Assembly: GCA_036426205.1 (NCBI GenBank)
Contig: CM071579.1
Location: 13,050,071-13,114,070, forward strand
Length of the DNA stretch: 64,000 nt
Reading direction: 5' to 3'
Source: Ascaphus truei
Lineage: Eukaryota > Chordata > Amphibia > Anura > Ascaphidae
Part shown: positions 53,660-64,000 of the stretch, piece after piece
How the letters are laid out: the number at the start of each line of letters is the position of its first letter
Position numbering within the stretch: the first letter of the stretch is position 1
The notes under the pieces: generated by a model
Databases searched by the model: none
Seen by the model: the letters and a program-made list of their open reading frames with translations, nothing else
Told to the model about the DNA's origin: nothing
Made by a program: the position numbers and the translations under genes

Positions 53660-54487
53660 TGTCACAGGAGACCAGCACATTTAACACCAAAATACCCAGA
53701 TCCTTTGATAGAGCAAAGCAAGAGATAAATTAAATTGTGATTTATTTACAGAATGAACATACAGTACACAGCTTGATTTACAATTACAGCCTTAAAGTCT
53801 GGGAAGGGGGACAACTTGCCAGGGTGGTTCTTCCTTTCCCCCTCCTTGCTAACAAAAGGTTTAACACCTCCATATCCTGGATGTCCTTTGAAGCTCAGAG
53901 GGGGGAGTAACCCCTGTTTCCCATGCAAATGGTTTTTGCCATAGTGAATGACTTCCTCTGAACCTTACTTTAATAAAAATATAAACCTTGGGTACTTTTA
54001 AAACCATTTTCTTTTCCACTTATACAGAGAAACCTTTCCATATGCATATACCTTTGAATGTAATTCAATTCCCTGCCCAGTCTTACTGTTCTGGACTGTG
54101 CTGAAGCAAGGAGATTTGGCGGTGAGCTGCAAACTGTTTTCTAGGGAAGATTTTATCTGGTGGTCTGTGTTCGTCATGTCCTCAGGAATCTGGGGGGATT
54201 TCTGAGTACATGCTTCGGGGAAGCGCGCAACTCTGACCCCCTTCTACCCAAACATACCCTGACCAAATTTAACCGTAAAATCACCCCTGAAACTCACGCC
54301 CTGCACCTTTCCGCTGGTTGGCACTCCAAGAACAGTAAAAATACACATACATATTTATTACCAATGCAGTTACATGCCATGATTGGGTTGAAGAGCTGAC
54401 AATCACAATTCCCCCATATGGCTCAGGGGCACCCAGCCGGGCATAATACCTTTAATTTACTGGCCTGGGTTCCCCTTCACCGTCACA
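53660..54487 (-). repeat. Solo LTR, TGTGACGGTGAAGG family
   Basis: Minus strand starts TGTGACGGTGAAGGGGAACC (54487) and ends CTGGTCTCCTGTGACA (53660), the same ends as 19079-20452. Shorter by about 550 bp, so internally deleted. No internal genes. Confidence 0.7.
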
Positions 54488-54513
54488 ATCTTTGAGTGCT
54501 AGTGGGCATGGCT

Positions 54514-54690
54514 AAATGTACACAACAAAAAACAAACAAAGATGCCCAAAGCTACTTCCAATGTGACAAAAACACAGTGCAATACCTATATATTCTCTTG
54601 AAAAACGGTCATTTAGTTTTGTTATATACATTTAGCCACCGCCCCACAGCACTCCTTTTGACAATATAGATGATATATATATATATTATA

Positions 54691-54740
<50 letters not shown>

Positions 54741-55146
54741 TGGTTATGTGGGTTTCTCAGGCTTGTGGGTATCTGTGTGTCTTTTAACTATGTGCAGCTG
54801 GTCTCAGCTGTTTTGGGAGTGTAGTGGCCCCCTCCCCCCCCACGGTTTAAGCTCGCTCCTCCCCACTTTTCAAGTTGGCAGGTCAGTTTCATTTTGCTGG
54901 GTTACAACAGATCCAATGTTTAATCATTCTTCCCCTAATTGTAGAGGTAAATAAGAATTTTAACTCAGGGAGTGTTAGGACCTGCTAACGGTCATGCCTT
55001 GAAGAGGCAGCAGGCTTAAGACGCTTTGGCCAAAAGGTTAAACTAAATTACCCTTTTTCAAGAGAATATATAGGTATTTCACTGTGTATTTTTGTCACAT
55101 TGGAAGTAGCTTTGGGCATCTTTGTTTGTTTTTTGTTCTGTATTTA
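54514..55146. mobile_element. Foldback element with 93-bp near-perfect arms
   Basis: Left arm 54514-54606 (CAAACAAAGATGCCCAAAGC..AATGTGACAAAAA) and right arm 55052-55146 are inverted with a handful of differences. The loop holds (TA)n (54671-54738) and a segment shared with 38828-39075 (TAGGACCTGCTAACGG, CTTTGGCCAAAAGG). Confidence 0.85.
54671..54738. repeat. (TA)n microsatellite
   Basis: Interrupted TA repeat in the foldback loop. Confidence 0.9.
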
Positions 55147-55255
55147 ACTGGCACAGGTACTGTATGAAGGCAGCAGACAAACCAGCATTCTCTATTTAGG
55201 TTGCTGGCCAAGAAGATCACACCAAGTAAGTTGACGTGAAGTAGTATAACATATC

Positions 55256-55414
55256 CAGTGGTTTCCAACTCTAGTCCTCAAGGACCACTAACAGTTCAGG
55301 CTTTAAGGACATCCTTGCATTAGCATATTCTGAGTAAACTACATGTGTTCAAGCAGGGATATTATTAAAACCTGGTCTGTTAGGGGTCTGTGAGGACTGG
55401 AGTTGGGAAACACT
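55256..55414. mobile_element. hAT-like MITE, CAGTG termini
   Basis: Left CAGTGGTTTCCAACTCTAGT and right ACTGGAGTTGGGAAACACTG are inverted over about 50 bases (also ACAGTTCAGG / ACCTGGTCTGT). 159 bp. An 8-bp duplication is not clear. Confidence 0.7.
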
Positions 55415-55539
55415 GTATACCATTTATTAGCCACTCTCTGCGTGTTATATAATCTATGACAAAGCTACATTCATGAAAATGAGATGCATATATATGGATT
55501 ACAAGTGGGAACAACAAATTCAAATATCCCTTGTGAGTA

Positions 55540-55660
55540 CATTTGCATCTCTGACAAGGTGTGCTCCGTTCCCCATTATCCCTTGGCATACTGTACAATG
55601 CTTCCACTGCAGACAGGGATTCTGGGTAATGGCATGCAAATGAGCGCACACTATATCACC
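55540..55660 (-). repeat. Dispersed repeat (TTTGCATGNCATT family), copy 2
   Basis: Minus strand GCTCATTTGCATGCCATTAC..CCAGAATCCC..GCAGTGGAAGC..GGGATAATGGGG matches 48510-48645. Confidence 0.55.
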
Positions 55661-55825
55661 TTTTCAGAAATTAGACCAAGTTTTACTAAATTTCTTTAAT
55701 GCATATGCATGCATCTTGGAGTTTCCCTTTCATAATTTATGCTGCTTCCTAATACATATTTGTTTGGATCCCAGAATCTACTTTAAAGCATCAACCCTGG
55801 CTGCTTGTTTTTTTTTTTTTTTTAA

Positions 55826-56119
55826 CAGGGTTGGAACCAAGTGTTCTACTGAGCTGAACAACATTATTATCAGCTCAATGGATCCCCGCTGTTCAAGATT
55901 GGTTACTTGAGAAGTTACCAGGGGCAAACAAAATGCCCATTCAAATCTTGCGGGTTCCACAAGCCAACAGAAAGCCGTAACATCATCCATTGCGGTTTAC
56001 TACTGGACGGCCATTTAGATACTGATGAGAAACCAGTAAGTAATACTGGTAACTTCACTAGTAAATAACTTGGGAACTGGGGGATACCAGGAACTTAAAA
56101 TAGTGTGGCTTCAACCCTG
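55826..56119. mobile_element. hAT-like MITE, CAGGGTTG termini
   Basis: Left CAGGGTTGGAACCAAGTG and right GTGGCTTCAACCCTG are inverted, 294 bp. Flanking T and A runs obscure any target duplication. Confidence 0.6.
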
Positions 56120-57090
56120 TTAAAAAAGAAAAGAAAAACTATAGAATTTCTGCTTTCAGCCAAACAAATTAATAGGGGACAGAAAATGCAAACCAATAGA
56201 CCGCAATGGCATCGTTGATGTGCTGCTCATGATACCAGATGCCACTTACAGATTCAGCTCAAAGTAATCAGGAGATCTAACCAAGTACAACTCAATTGAC
56301 CTGACCAATTTCCTAAGGAGCGGGAAGGCGTCACTTCTCCTTCAATACAACAACCAGACAAGATCAGGGCATCAAATCAGCATTTGAAGACAATGAGCTG
56401 ATAGGCAGGTTAACTTATATGTTGGTATTGGAACTAGATATTATTTGTTGCCAGCGCGCACTTGGTTATTATTGATGAGAACAAAGAAATACTTGGATTT
56501 AGATATTTTTTTTTAGAAAAATATCAATTATGCAAAAGTGTAACCTCCAGGATGCAAACACATGGGATTTATATAGAAACCCTTTAAACTTCCCTATGTG
56601 AGGTCCCTATTCTCCAAGTAACAGCTTGGTTTAGAGTACTATAAAGTGAAAAAAAAGCGCGCATTTTCTTCTCCACACTACAGAGACTTTGAATTTTAAT
56701 CCTCATTATGGATTTAATCCTCTTTTACAGAGAAAACGTGATGCATAAGTGGACCCCGTGCTGAGAGCAGTGTGATTGCCAGCACATACATTTCCACGGT
56801 GGGAAGAAGCATGAAGCCAGACCTGTTAGAAACAAAAGTATCTCCCGGCCTCACGTTTCTATTCCTTTTTAATCCCATGACTGCCACACAAACCTGCCAC
56901 ACTGTGTTTTGAAGCATAAACAATCCTTTACAATTAGAGGTCTTCTGTGGTCTTGAACGTAACATTTTATGGGACTCATTTATCAAAATTCATTAAAAAT
57001 GTGTAGAGTTTCTGGGACTGCATTTTTAAAGCAGTTATATCACATACAAGGGACCATTACAACAGAGTTGGTTTTGCAGAAGGTAGTGCC
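56120..57090. other. Unique AT-rich sequence
   Basis: Nothing supported; TTTATCAAAATTCATTAAAAA at 56970 resembles MITE ends elsewhere. Confidence 0.35.
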
Positions 57091-57128
57091 ACTGAAGAAG
57101 AAAACGGTATGGTTTTGAAAGCTGCGCA
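57091..57128 (+). ncRNA. Hammerhead-like core
   Basis: ACTGAAGAAGAAAAC, GGTAT, GGTTTTGAAAGCTGCG. AAAAC/GTTTT stem is perfect; CTGAAGA replaces CTGATGA and GAAAG replaces GAAAC. Confidence 0.3.
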
Positions 57129-57399
57129 CAAGGGCTGTAGTGGAGAAGGAATGCACTGGAATGTCGTTCCAGAACGTATTTTAGCAGCCGGTGTTCCGGC
57201 AGTTCTGCAGACACTTCCTTCTTCACCAGGTCACACCTGGGGAACGTGGGTACCAAGCTTCTACCTGCAGGTGGCAAGCCCTGGTGATCTATCCCAGCAA
57301 GTCGGACACTACCGGAAGTCAGGCCCAACTTCCTGTATTGGCCGCCTGCGTGCACCCTACTAAATCACTGGCTGGATACTGATGGTTCCCAAAGGAGAA

Positions 57400-58250
57400 G
57401 TGTGTAGGGGGGGCGGGGGGAAGGGGATGGGAAGAGTAAGAAGAGGGAGGGAGAGAATGGAGAGTAAGAAGAGTGAGTGGAGGAGGAGCGTGAGGGAGAG
57501 GAGGAGAAGGATGAGGAAGAGGTGAGGAAGTAAAAATGAGGGAGTATAAAAAGAGGAGGGAGGGAAGTAGTAAAAGAGGGAGGAAAGTAGAAAAGGAGGA
57601 GGGAGGGAAGAAGGAATAGAGGAAGGAGGGAGTTAAAAACAAGGGAGGTGAGTAAAAGAGGAGGGAGGGGAAGAGGAGGGATGGGGGGAGTGAAAGAGGG
57701 AGTGAAGGATTAAAAATGGAGGGAGGGAATAAAAAGGAGAGGGAGGGAGTAAAAGATAAGGAGGGATCGAAGAAGTCAAAGAGAAGGGAGGGAGTAAAAG
57801 TAGGGGGGGAGAGGGTAAAAGAGAAGGAATGAAGGGAGGAAGGGAGAAAAAGAGAAGGGAGAAAAAGAGAAAGGAGGAAGGGAGAAAAAGAAGGGAGGGA
57901 GTAAAAGGAGATGGGGAGAAAGTAAAAAAGGAGAACGGGATGGAGGGGTAAAAACGAGGAGGGAGTAAAAGGAGAGGGAGGGAAGGAGTAAAAGAGAAAG
58001 GTAGGAAGGGGAAAAGTAAAAGAAAAGGGAGGGAAGAAGACAAGCGAGAGAGTAAAAGAGATCGAAGGGAGGGAGAGAGTAAAATAGGAGGGAGAGTGGA
58101 AGGGCTAAAAGGGAAGGGAGAGGGGGTGAGAGTCAAAGAGGAGGGAGGGAAAGAGTAGGAGAGAAGGGCAAGATATAGTAAGAGAGGGAAGCATGTGAGA
58201 GACAATGGGGGTGGGAGAGTGATAAAGGGGAAGAATAAGAGAGAAAAGGG
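57400..58250 (+). repeat. Purine-only tract, GGGAGGGAGTAAAAG repeats
   Basis: About 850 bp almost free of pyrimidines except the T in AGTAAAAG. Very long H-DNA-prone mirror-like tract. The 414-codon minus frame over this and the next block is a by-product. Confidence 0.9.
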
Positions 58251-58895
58251 AGGCATGTAGGGGAGCAGCATGTCCGGGAAAAGCAAGTGAGGAGCATGTG
58301 CGGGAGAAGCAGGTGAGGAGGGGAGCATGTGGGGAAGAAGGGGATGAGGAGGGGAGCATGTGGGGAAGGAGATGAGGAGGGGAGCATGTGGGAGAGAAGC
58401 AGGCGAGGAGGGGAGCATGTGGAGGAGAAGCAGGCGAGGAGGGTAGCATGTGTGTGAGAAGTTGGTGAAGATGGGAGCATGTGGAGGAGAAGCAGGTGAG
58501 GCTAGGAGCATGTGGGAGAAGGAGGGGAGCATGTGGGAGAAAAGCAGGTGAGGAAGGGAGCATGTGGGGGAGAAGCAGGTGAGGAGGGGAGAATGTGGGG
58601 AAGAAGCAAGGAAGGGGGGGAGCATGTGGGTGAGAAGCAGGTGATGGAGAATCAGGTAAGGAGGGAGCATATGGGGGAGTAGCAGATGAGGAGGGATCAT
58701 GTGGGGGAGAAGCAGATGAGGAGGGAACATGTGGGGGAGAAGCAGGTAAGGAGGGAGCATGTGGGGGAGAAGCAGAAGCAGATAAGGAGGAGCATTAGGG
58801 GGAAGAGTAAGGAGGGAGCATGTGGGGGAGAAGCAGGTAAGGAGGGAGCATGTGGGGGACAAGCAGGTAAGGAGCATGTGGGGGAGAAGCAGGTG
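58251..58895 (+). repeat. 30-bp minisatellite, GGAGCATGTGGGGGAGAAGC
   Basis: About 20 copies of AGGAGGGAGCATGTGGGGG + AGAAGCAGGTA with small changes. The period of 30 keeps frames open on the minus strand (Leu/Pro/His-rich decamers). Confidence 0.92.
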
Positions 58896-60232
58896 GAATA
58901 TTTAAATATTCTGTTTATCGTGTTTACATTATTGTACTATAAAACTGAAAACAAAGGAATTTTTTTAATTGTCATGTTTAACATGATGTGGTGGGTGACT
59001 TTAGCACTGCTGTGCACATTATAATTAAATCTGCGAAGAGGTCTCAGTTTGGTCCTTTAAAAAGTATGACAACCTTCAAAAATCTACAAAATATCACCCA
59101 ACCCATTATACAGATGCAACGGCCATTAATTTAAGGCATGACGGCGCTGTTTTCGTGTGCGCTGCTGTACTCCACGCGGCATGAATGTGGCCAATCGCCC
59201 CAGGCACGCGCGTTTGTCGCGGTTGCTTTGTTTGAATTTTATGGATTGTGTGCAATTACAGTATACTGTATGCAATGAAATGAATTAATTGTAATGTGTA
59301 CAGTACTGTGCTACTGTGTCAATTTCAGGTGTTTAAAAGCCAGAACACTAAAATGCCATTTTCTGCACTCGCGTCTTAAGGCGGCACGGTTGGAAGAAAT
59401 CCCGCGCCATCACATGGGTATTCCGAGGTATACACCGCGTGATTCCATAAAATAACAGCCGCTGCATCTGTAGTTCAACCATGGTCCCAGAAGACAGATC
59501 TTCTCGCTTATCCTTCCTTGCACTTAGTTTCAGACGGTTTCCTGATCCTTTACTTATGGCAGAGGGCAGTACTTCTTATTTAGGAGCTAACTGGGACCTT
59601 TCGCTGTCCGGGTCCCTTAAGACGCTTTGAGAACATCAAAAGTTCTTTGTATACGTTTGTTATGGATGATAGTGTTTGCTGCCCCCGCCGCATCTTCAAC
59701 AACGTGGACGATAGACCACCTTCATTAACATCATTAGGGGGATGGCCGCAACCCGATGTTAGATACCCATGTGATCACATGCATGCGATCTCGGTAAACA
59801 CAACCTGCAGTAAGGTTTGGTACCAGGATCAGAAGCCAAGTAAGTGAAACTGCTGGTTTTAAATGTATGTACCATCAAAATAGCACAAAGAATACAAAAT
59901 ACTTGTACAGAAACAGTCAGTCTATTTTTGTACCCAGGAACAAAACATTCAATTATATATACTGTACAATGTGCCACTTTGTATGCTTTGGTCCTGGGTT
60001 GTTTATGTTTTGCTCTCCAAGGCTACAGCTACAAGGTTACAAGCCTGTGTTTGATTGAAACATTCTAATAAAAGAAGCATTCTCCTTGTGACTAAGTTGA
60101 TTGAACAATGAATTGTAAGCCAACACTGCAAAACACCAGCAGAAAACTATGATTGCGTCTTAAAGGAGCAATACAAACAATATCCTGCATGTGGGTTTTT
60201 TCAACTCGTAATGCTATTTTTAATGAGTTAAT
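58896..60232. other. Unique sequence with GC-rich pocket
   Basis: 59130-59460 is CpG-rich with two TAAGGC strings that are not clearly inverted. No exon recognised, including the 66-codon frame at 59647. Confidence 0.35.
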
Positions 60233-60545
60233 ACACTGAGCATCCTTTGATTTCTATAGCAGGCTTACGTATACCTCCCCAGCAGTGCAAGATCATTCCG
60301 GTTTGTGATCATTTGTTGCCAATATTCCCAACAGTTGAGCTGTAAACTGTAACAATATATAATGTTACCTTAGTTATATAATAATACATTGTAGCTGCTG
60401 AGTTACACTGACGGAAGGATTGATTTGAAACTGAAAAGCAGCCGTTTAGTGTACCCTGGGAAGCAGGATCTTTGCTGATCAATCACGGGAGAACAAATCG
60501 ATTGGCAGCTTAGGTAATTAGTTTTCAATAAAGGTAATCAAAGGC
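60233..60545 (+). repeat. Direct repeat left of DIRS remnant
   Basis: GCATCCTTTGATTTCTATAG, CCCCAGCAGTGCAAGAT, TTTGTTGCCA, GTAGCTGCTGAGTTACACTG occur in the same order at 62308-62556. Confidence 0.7.
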
Positions 60546-61067
60546 TGCATAAATTATAAGAAGAAAAGAGAAAATGTATCCAACTTATCGCAAGTTTCTT
60601 TTTCTGAAACCAGATGGCAGTGGCATTGTAGGGTTAAGTCCTTCCAAGAAATGCATTACAGCATACACAGTTTAAAGAGGCAATCCAAGTATCTTAAAAA
60701 ATAGATATGTATTTTTGTCCTGTTCCCCATGGCAGTGGGCACTGTAGGCTTAAGTCCATACTTGGCTTGAGTAGGACAATGTAATTCTGCAGGTAGCACC
60801 ATAAAAGGCCCCTGCTCCTACCTGCAGATAGTCTTTGGTATCTCCCATAGCTGTCCTATACAACTGATATATATATTAAACATAGAGCAGGTAACTGTAA
60901 ACACTACCATCTGGTTCCAGGAAAAGAAAAATATGGTCAGTTGGATAAATGTTCTCTTTTCCTGTTCCCCATGGCACTGGGCACCGTAGGGACATACCCA
61001 AGCAATACAATAAGGGAGGCCAATAATAAATAATACCAATATCATTTTCAACTAATATTTATTTTGT

Positions 61068-61780
61068 TACTGCAGACTGAAGTCCTTGGTGGCTAAAGCT
61101 TGCATCAGCTGAGGCCTGAATGTCCAGTCTATAGTATTTCATAAATGTGTTAAATGGTGACCATACGGCTGCTTTGCAGATTTGTGCAGGCGATGCCTGT
61201 GCCTTAAATGCCCAGGATGAGGCCATGGTCCTTGTTGAATGAGCCTTTAGACTTAAAGGTGGATTTTCTCCTTTGTGTTCTTATGCTTTCCTTATGCATG
61301 AAATGATCCAACTGGATATTGTTGCTTTGGACGCCTTTTGCCCAGTCCCGGGTCCATCTGGGAATATAAACAGCCTGTTCGACTTTCTGATCCTTTGCAC
61401 CCAGTATAGGTTCTCAAACACCTCCCCACATCGAGATTGTGTAATACTTCCTCTTTCTTATTCCCCGGTTTTGGGCAGAATTGGGGAATTATAATTTCTT
61501 GGTTAATGTGAAATTGAGATACCACTTTAGGTAACAAAATGGTAGACTGGTCGTATACTGTAACTGCCTTATCCTCATGAAGGCCAAGGAGCGGTTCTTT
61601 GCAAGTCAGTGCTTATAACTCTCCCACTCTCCTTGCTGATGGTATGCTATGAAGAACTCTATCTTGCATGATAGTAGTTTCAAAGTTATTTAATGTACAA
61701 AAGGATGCACTGTCAGGGCATCCAGAACCAGAGAGAAGTCCCACGATGGAGCTCTACTCCTGATTAGAGATGGGCAAATC
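61068..61780 (-). pseudogene. DIRS tyrosine recombinase, frameshifted
   Basis: Segments in changing frames read WDFSLVLDALTVHPF (near 61745-61695, the start of the YR domain), a middle with stops, and AHSTRTMASSWAFKAQ then QICKAAVWSPFNTF (61243-61155), ending at TAA 61068-61070. The HxxR-type HSTR motif and the AAxWS region fit DIRS recombinases. The expected nucleophilic Tyr after the W is not visible, so it is inactive. Confidence 0.8.
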
Positions 61781-61984
61781 AGCCCAAATCCGTTTCCTGG
61801 ATTTTCTAGCATTCTCCCCCCCCTAAAATCCGTTTCATGGTGTAATATCCGCAAACGGATTTCGTCAGTTTTAATCCATACGGATTCATCAAAAAACGGT
61901 ATTGGGTACAATCCGTTGATGAGTTTGTATAAACCAATCCCGAGATTTAGCAATCCGTTGGTGGATTCTTAAGAATGTTCAATT
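61766..61984. mobile_element. MITE inserted in DIRS, TAGAGATGGG start
   Basis: Begins TAGAGATGGGCAAATC like 50732 and contains AAATCCGTTTC / AAACGGATTT inverted pairs, as in 8265-8525. TA at both ends. It interrupts the recombinase/RT remnant, so it is younger. Confidence 0.5.
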
Positions 61985-62249
61985 AGGCATCTGTGTGATC
62001 TATTGATATCATCCAATTATAACGTTTTATTTCCTGAGTAATGGAGTTGAAAGACATTATTTTTATCTTTCTTATTTTCAAGTAGGTATTCAGTTCACTT
62101 AGATCTAGAACTGCTCTGAATTCCCCTGACATCTTTTTTTTACCAAAAATAAATCTGGAATAAACTCTTTCCTCTGATCTTGAGACACTCTTCTTATTAC
62201 CTTTTCTTGCAGTACATCTTTCAGAAGGACACTCATTCCCTTGTTCTCT
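61983..62249 (-). pseudogene. DIRS reverse transcriptase fragment
   Basis: Reads EKVIRRVSQDQRKEFIPD, then after a one-base slip in an A run GEFRAVLDLSELNTYL and WMISIDHTDA. These are the fingers and palm-A blocks of DIRS/gypsy-type RT (RxVLDLxxLN, SIDLxDAY). The frame ends at the MITE insertion. The catalytic YxDD region is absent. Confidence 0.8.
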
Positions 62250-62307
62250 TCTTTTTTTTTTTTTAATTATTCATTTATTTCATGTCATTTTAAAGAGATT
62301 TAAAGCA

Positions 62308-62556
62308 TCCTTTTATTTCTATAGCAGGTTTTAACCCATCTCCCCAGCAGTGCAAGATACTTGCAACACTTTCCTGTTTGTGATAATTTGTTGCCATTAT
62401 TCCCAGCAGTTTCAACTGTAAACTGCAACAAGTATATATTCAGGATACATTGTAGCTGCTGAGTTACACTGACTGAAGCAGCCATTTTGTTAGGTACACA
62501 ATCAGGATTTTGACAGATTTATAACAGGAGCACTAAACGATTACCAGCTTGGGTAA
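62308..62556 (+). repeat. Direct repeat right of DIRS remnant
   Basis: Colinear with 60233-60545 and continues GCAGCCATTTTGTTAGG..GATTACCAGCTTGGG. Confidence 0.7.
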
Positions 62557-64000
62557 GAATGTAGAATTATACATTGTCACATGCTTTACATATACAAATA
62601 ATAAGAAAGGAAAGTAGTATTGCTGCTATAGACTGCTGTAACTATGAATGTGGATATCTTGTATGCAGTGCAGTGCATGACAACTGACGTGTTCTCTAAG
62701 CATGGGTGAATATTGTCAAATCACTTTTCATGTGTAATTCAGTTTTCGAGCAAATTCATGTGAAAAATGTGGTGTGACGACACATTCAGGTCTAGATTTG
62801 CCATTAGTCTATCTCTCTCCTGTAAAGTCAGTCTCCTAGAGACGCACAAAGAAAAATTGATCCTCTCCAACAGGGCCACTACACTGGTGGTCCACGGATC
62901 TTATAGGGCCCACAAAGTGCCTTGCTGTGGCCTTTCGACTTTCTGCTCCTGCTAATTTACATATCAGTTGCTTAAGTATATGGGTAGAAGAGAGGAACCT
63001 CGCTCTAACTAGAGTAATGGATGATGTGCTGTGTGCTACCAGGGAGGTAAATAGACAAAACCATGAGGGATACCAGAGAAGTGCTCCTCACAGAAAGACA
63101 TCCCTATTGTGGCGCACAACAGACTGATTTAAACAAAGTTAAATAGTCATAGCAACATATCTACATACTATGATGAATAATACTAAAAATCTATGCTTTG
63201 TTGATATTTAAGACAATCAAAAATAAAGATGAATGCCCTAGAAGTCAGATGACCAATTGCAAGTGTCCCATATAAATGTATATAGTTATAGAGGAATCTT
63301 TATGTGGTATAAGTGCAAAAGAGTGCACATATATACCAGGGTGGTGTGTGTGTGTATACACACTAGTATATGGTGTATGAGGTAAGGACCCCAATAACTC
63401 TATAAGCATAGGATCATCTGTAGAGTAAACCTAATAGGGCCCACTCTGGTTACCCTGCAATATCAGCATATAAACTGGTGTAATCTATTGAGGTCTATTG
63501 CAGATGCAGATCGTGCCCCATGCTACAGATATAAACTCATCTTTAACTGGAGTTAAATGATAAATCATATTTTGTGTGTTCTTAAATCCCGAAGTCGCAT
63601 GTATTGAGAGTACAGAACTATAGTTATTTTTATATCATTCTGATATTAGGATACCAGTGTCAGACAGGCGTTATACAAGCTAGTACTTGCTGTTTTTTAA
63701 TTAAACAGCTTGTGATTGCACCTTGTGAGGTAAGAAAATGTAAGCACATCCTTAATAGGAGTTACATGGATGCTCATATAGATCACTTTCCGTAATAGTA
63801 GGGGACCCGTAGTATCACATCTATTGCAAATCCAGGCATTAAGATCCCTGTATCAGACCAGCCCCATGCATCCACCAGCAGTATTCCTGGCAGTTGCCGC
63901 TTTTTAATTAATTAAACAATTTCATGAAAACACCGGACGGCCGTCTGGTCACTTCAATTTTTAGAAACCTACAGCTACTAACAGCTATTTAAAGCTGCAG
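62557..64000. other. Unique AT-rich sequence
   Basis: Short frames only; nothing recognised to the window end. Confidence 0.35.

Larger units (their letters stand above)
60590..62250 (-). mobile_element. DIRS-like tyrosine-recombinase retrotransposon remnant
   Basis: Minus-strand order is reverse transcriptase fragment (62249-61983), inserted MITE (61984-61766), tyrosine recombinase (61780-61068), and a 3' region with three copies of a CCATGGCAGTGGGCACTGTAG-type string (60604, 60728, 60968). RT-before-YR order is that of DIRS. Most of RT, RNase H and gag are gone. Confidence 0.75.

Noticed and set aside
57633..58877. 414-codon minus-strand frame
   Set aside because: Leu/Pro/His decamer repeats produced by a purine-rich 30-bp minisatellite; overlapping frames are also open, and no domain is present.
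59130..59460. GC-rich segment with two TAAGGC strings as a TIR element
   Set aside because: The strings are in direct rather than inverted orientation and I could not pair the flanks.

Overview
The window looks like a gene-poor stretch of a vertebrate nuclear genome, most probably a frog or toad. That is inferred from the mobile-element mix: DIRS-type tyrosine-recombinase retrotransposon, many hAT and foldback MITEs, a Tc1 family, MIR-like tRNA SINEs, and repeats carrying hammerhead-like cores. I recognise no host protein-coding exon. Every long open frame is either inside a retroelement or is a by-product of low-complexity G/A- or C/T-rich minisatellites.

The dominant features are two related LTR elements on the minus strand. 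Element A (1-4448, its 3' LTR cut by the window edge) and element B (30796-36652, complete, with a 4-bp CATG target duplication) each have long GC-rich LTRs, a conserved primer-binding-like site and a purine tract at the 3' LTR. Each also has a single long frame with no recognisable protease, reverse transcriptase or integrase. In B the frame is open for 1050 codons; in A the equivalent frame is split by one in-frame TAG. The protein has a possible PNMA/Gag-like RRM N-terminus (B only), a Cys-rich zinc-ribbon-like knuckle, and a proline/acidic-rich C-terminal half that reads into the 3' LTR. The LTRs of A, B and a solo LTR at 22745-24192 share the ordered promoter module NRF1 - ZNF143/THAP11-like - CCAAT.

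Region by region: 1-4448 element A; 4690-5090 two foldback MITEs; 5326-6410 a pyrimidine-rich minisatellite; 7.3-9.7 kb SINE pieces, a (GA)n tract and LTR fragments; 10.5-15.7 kb a long-TIR element, two hAT elements with G-rich cores and another G-rich minisatellite; 16.5-21.5 kb foldback elements and a solo LTR; 22.7-26.9 kb LTRs and a foldback; 28.2-29.7 kb an intact SINE and an LTR-like repeat; 30.0-36.7 kb a TIR element and element B; 37.6-42.5 kb a MITE and a nested hAT insertion; 44-49 kb hammerhead-like foldbacks and a U2/U1 snRNA-derived block; 50.7-56.1 kb MITEs, a truncated Tc1, a solo LTR and a large foldback; 57.4-58.9 kb a purine-rich 30-bp minisatellite; 60.2-62.6 kb a decayed DIRS element between two copies of a direct repeat.

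The most unusual signals are (i) the pol-less LTR family with its giant single frame and repeated PPT-like motif, and (ii) several foldback elements in which a hammerhead-ribozyme-like core sits just inside one arm. Both are read from sequence by eye; neither has been tested by alignment, folding or database search.
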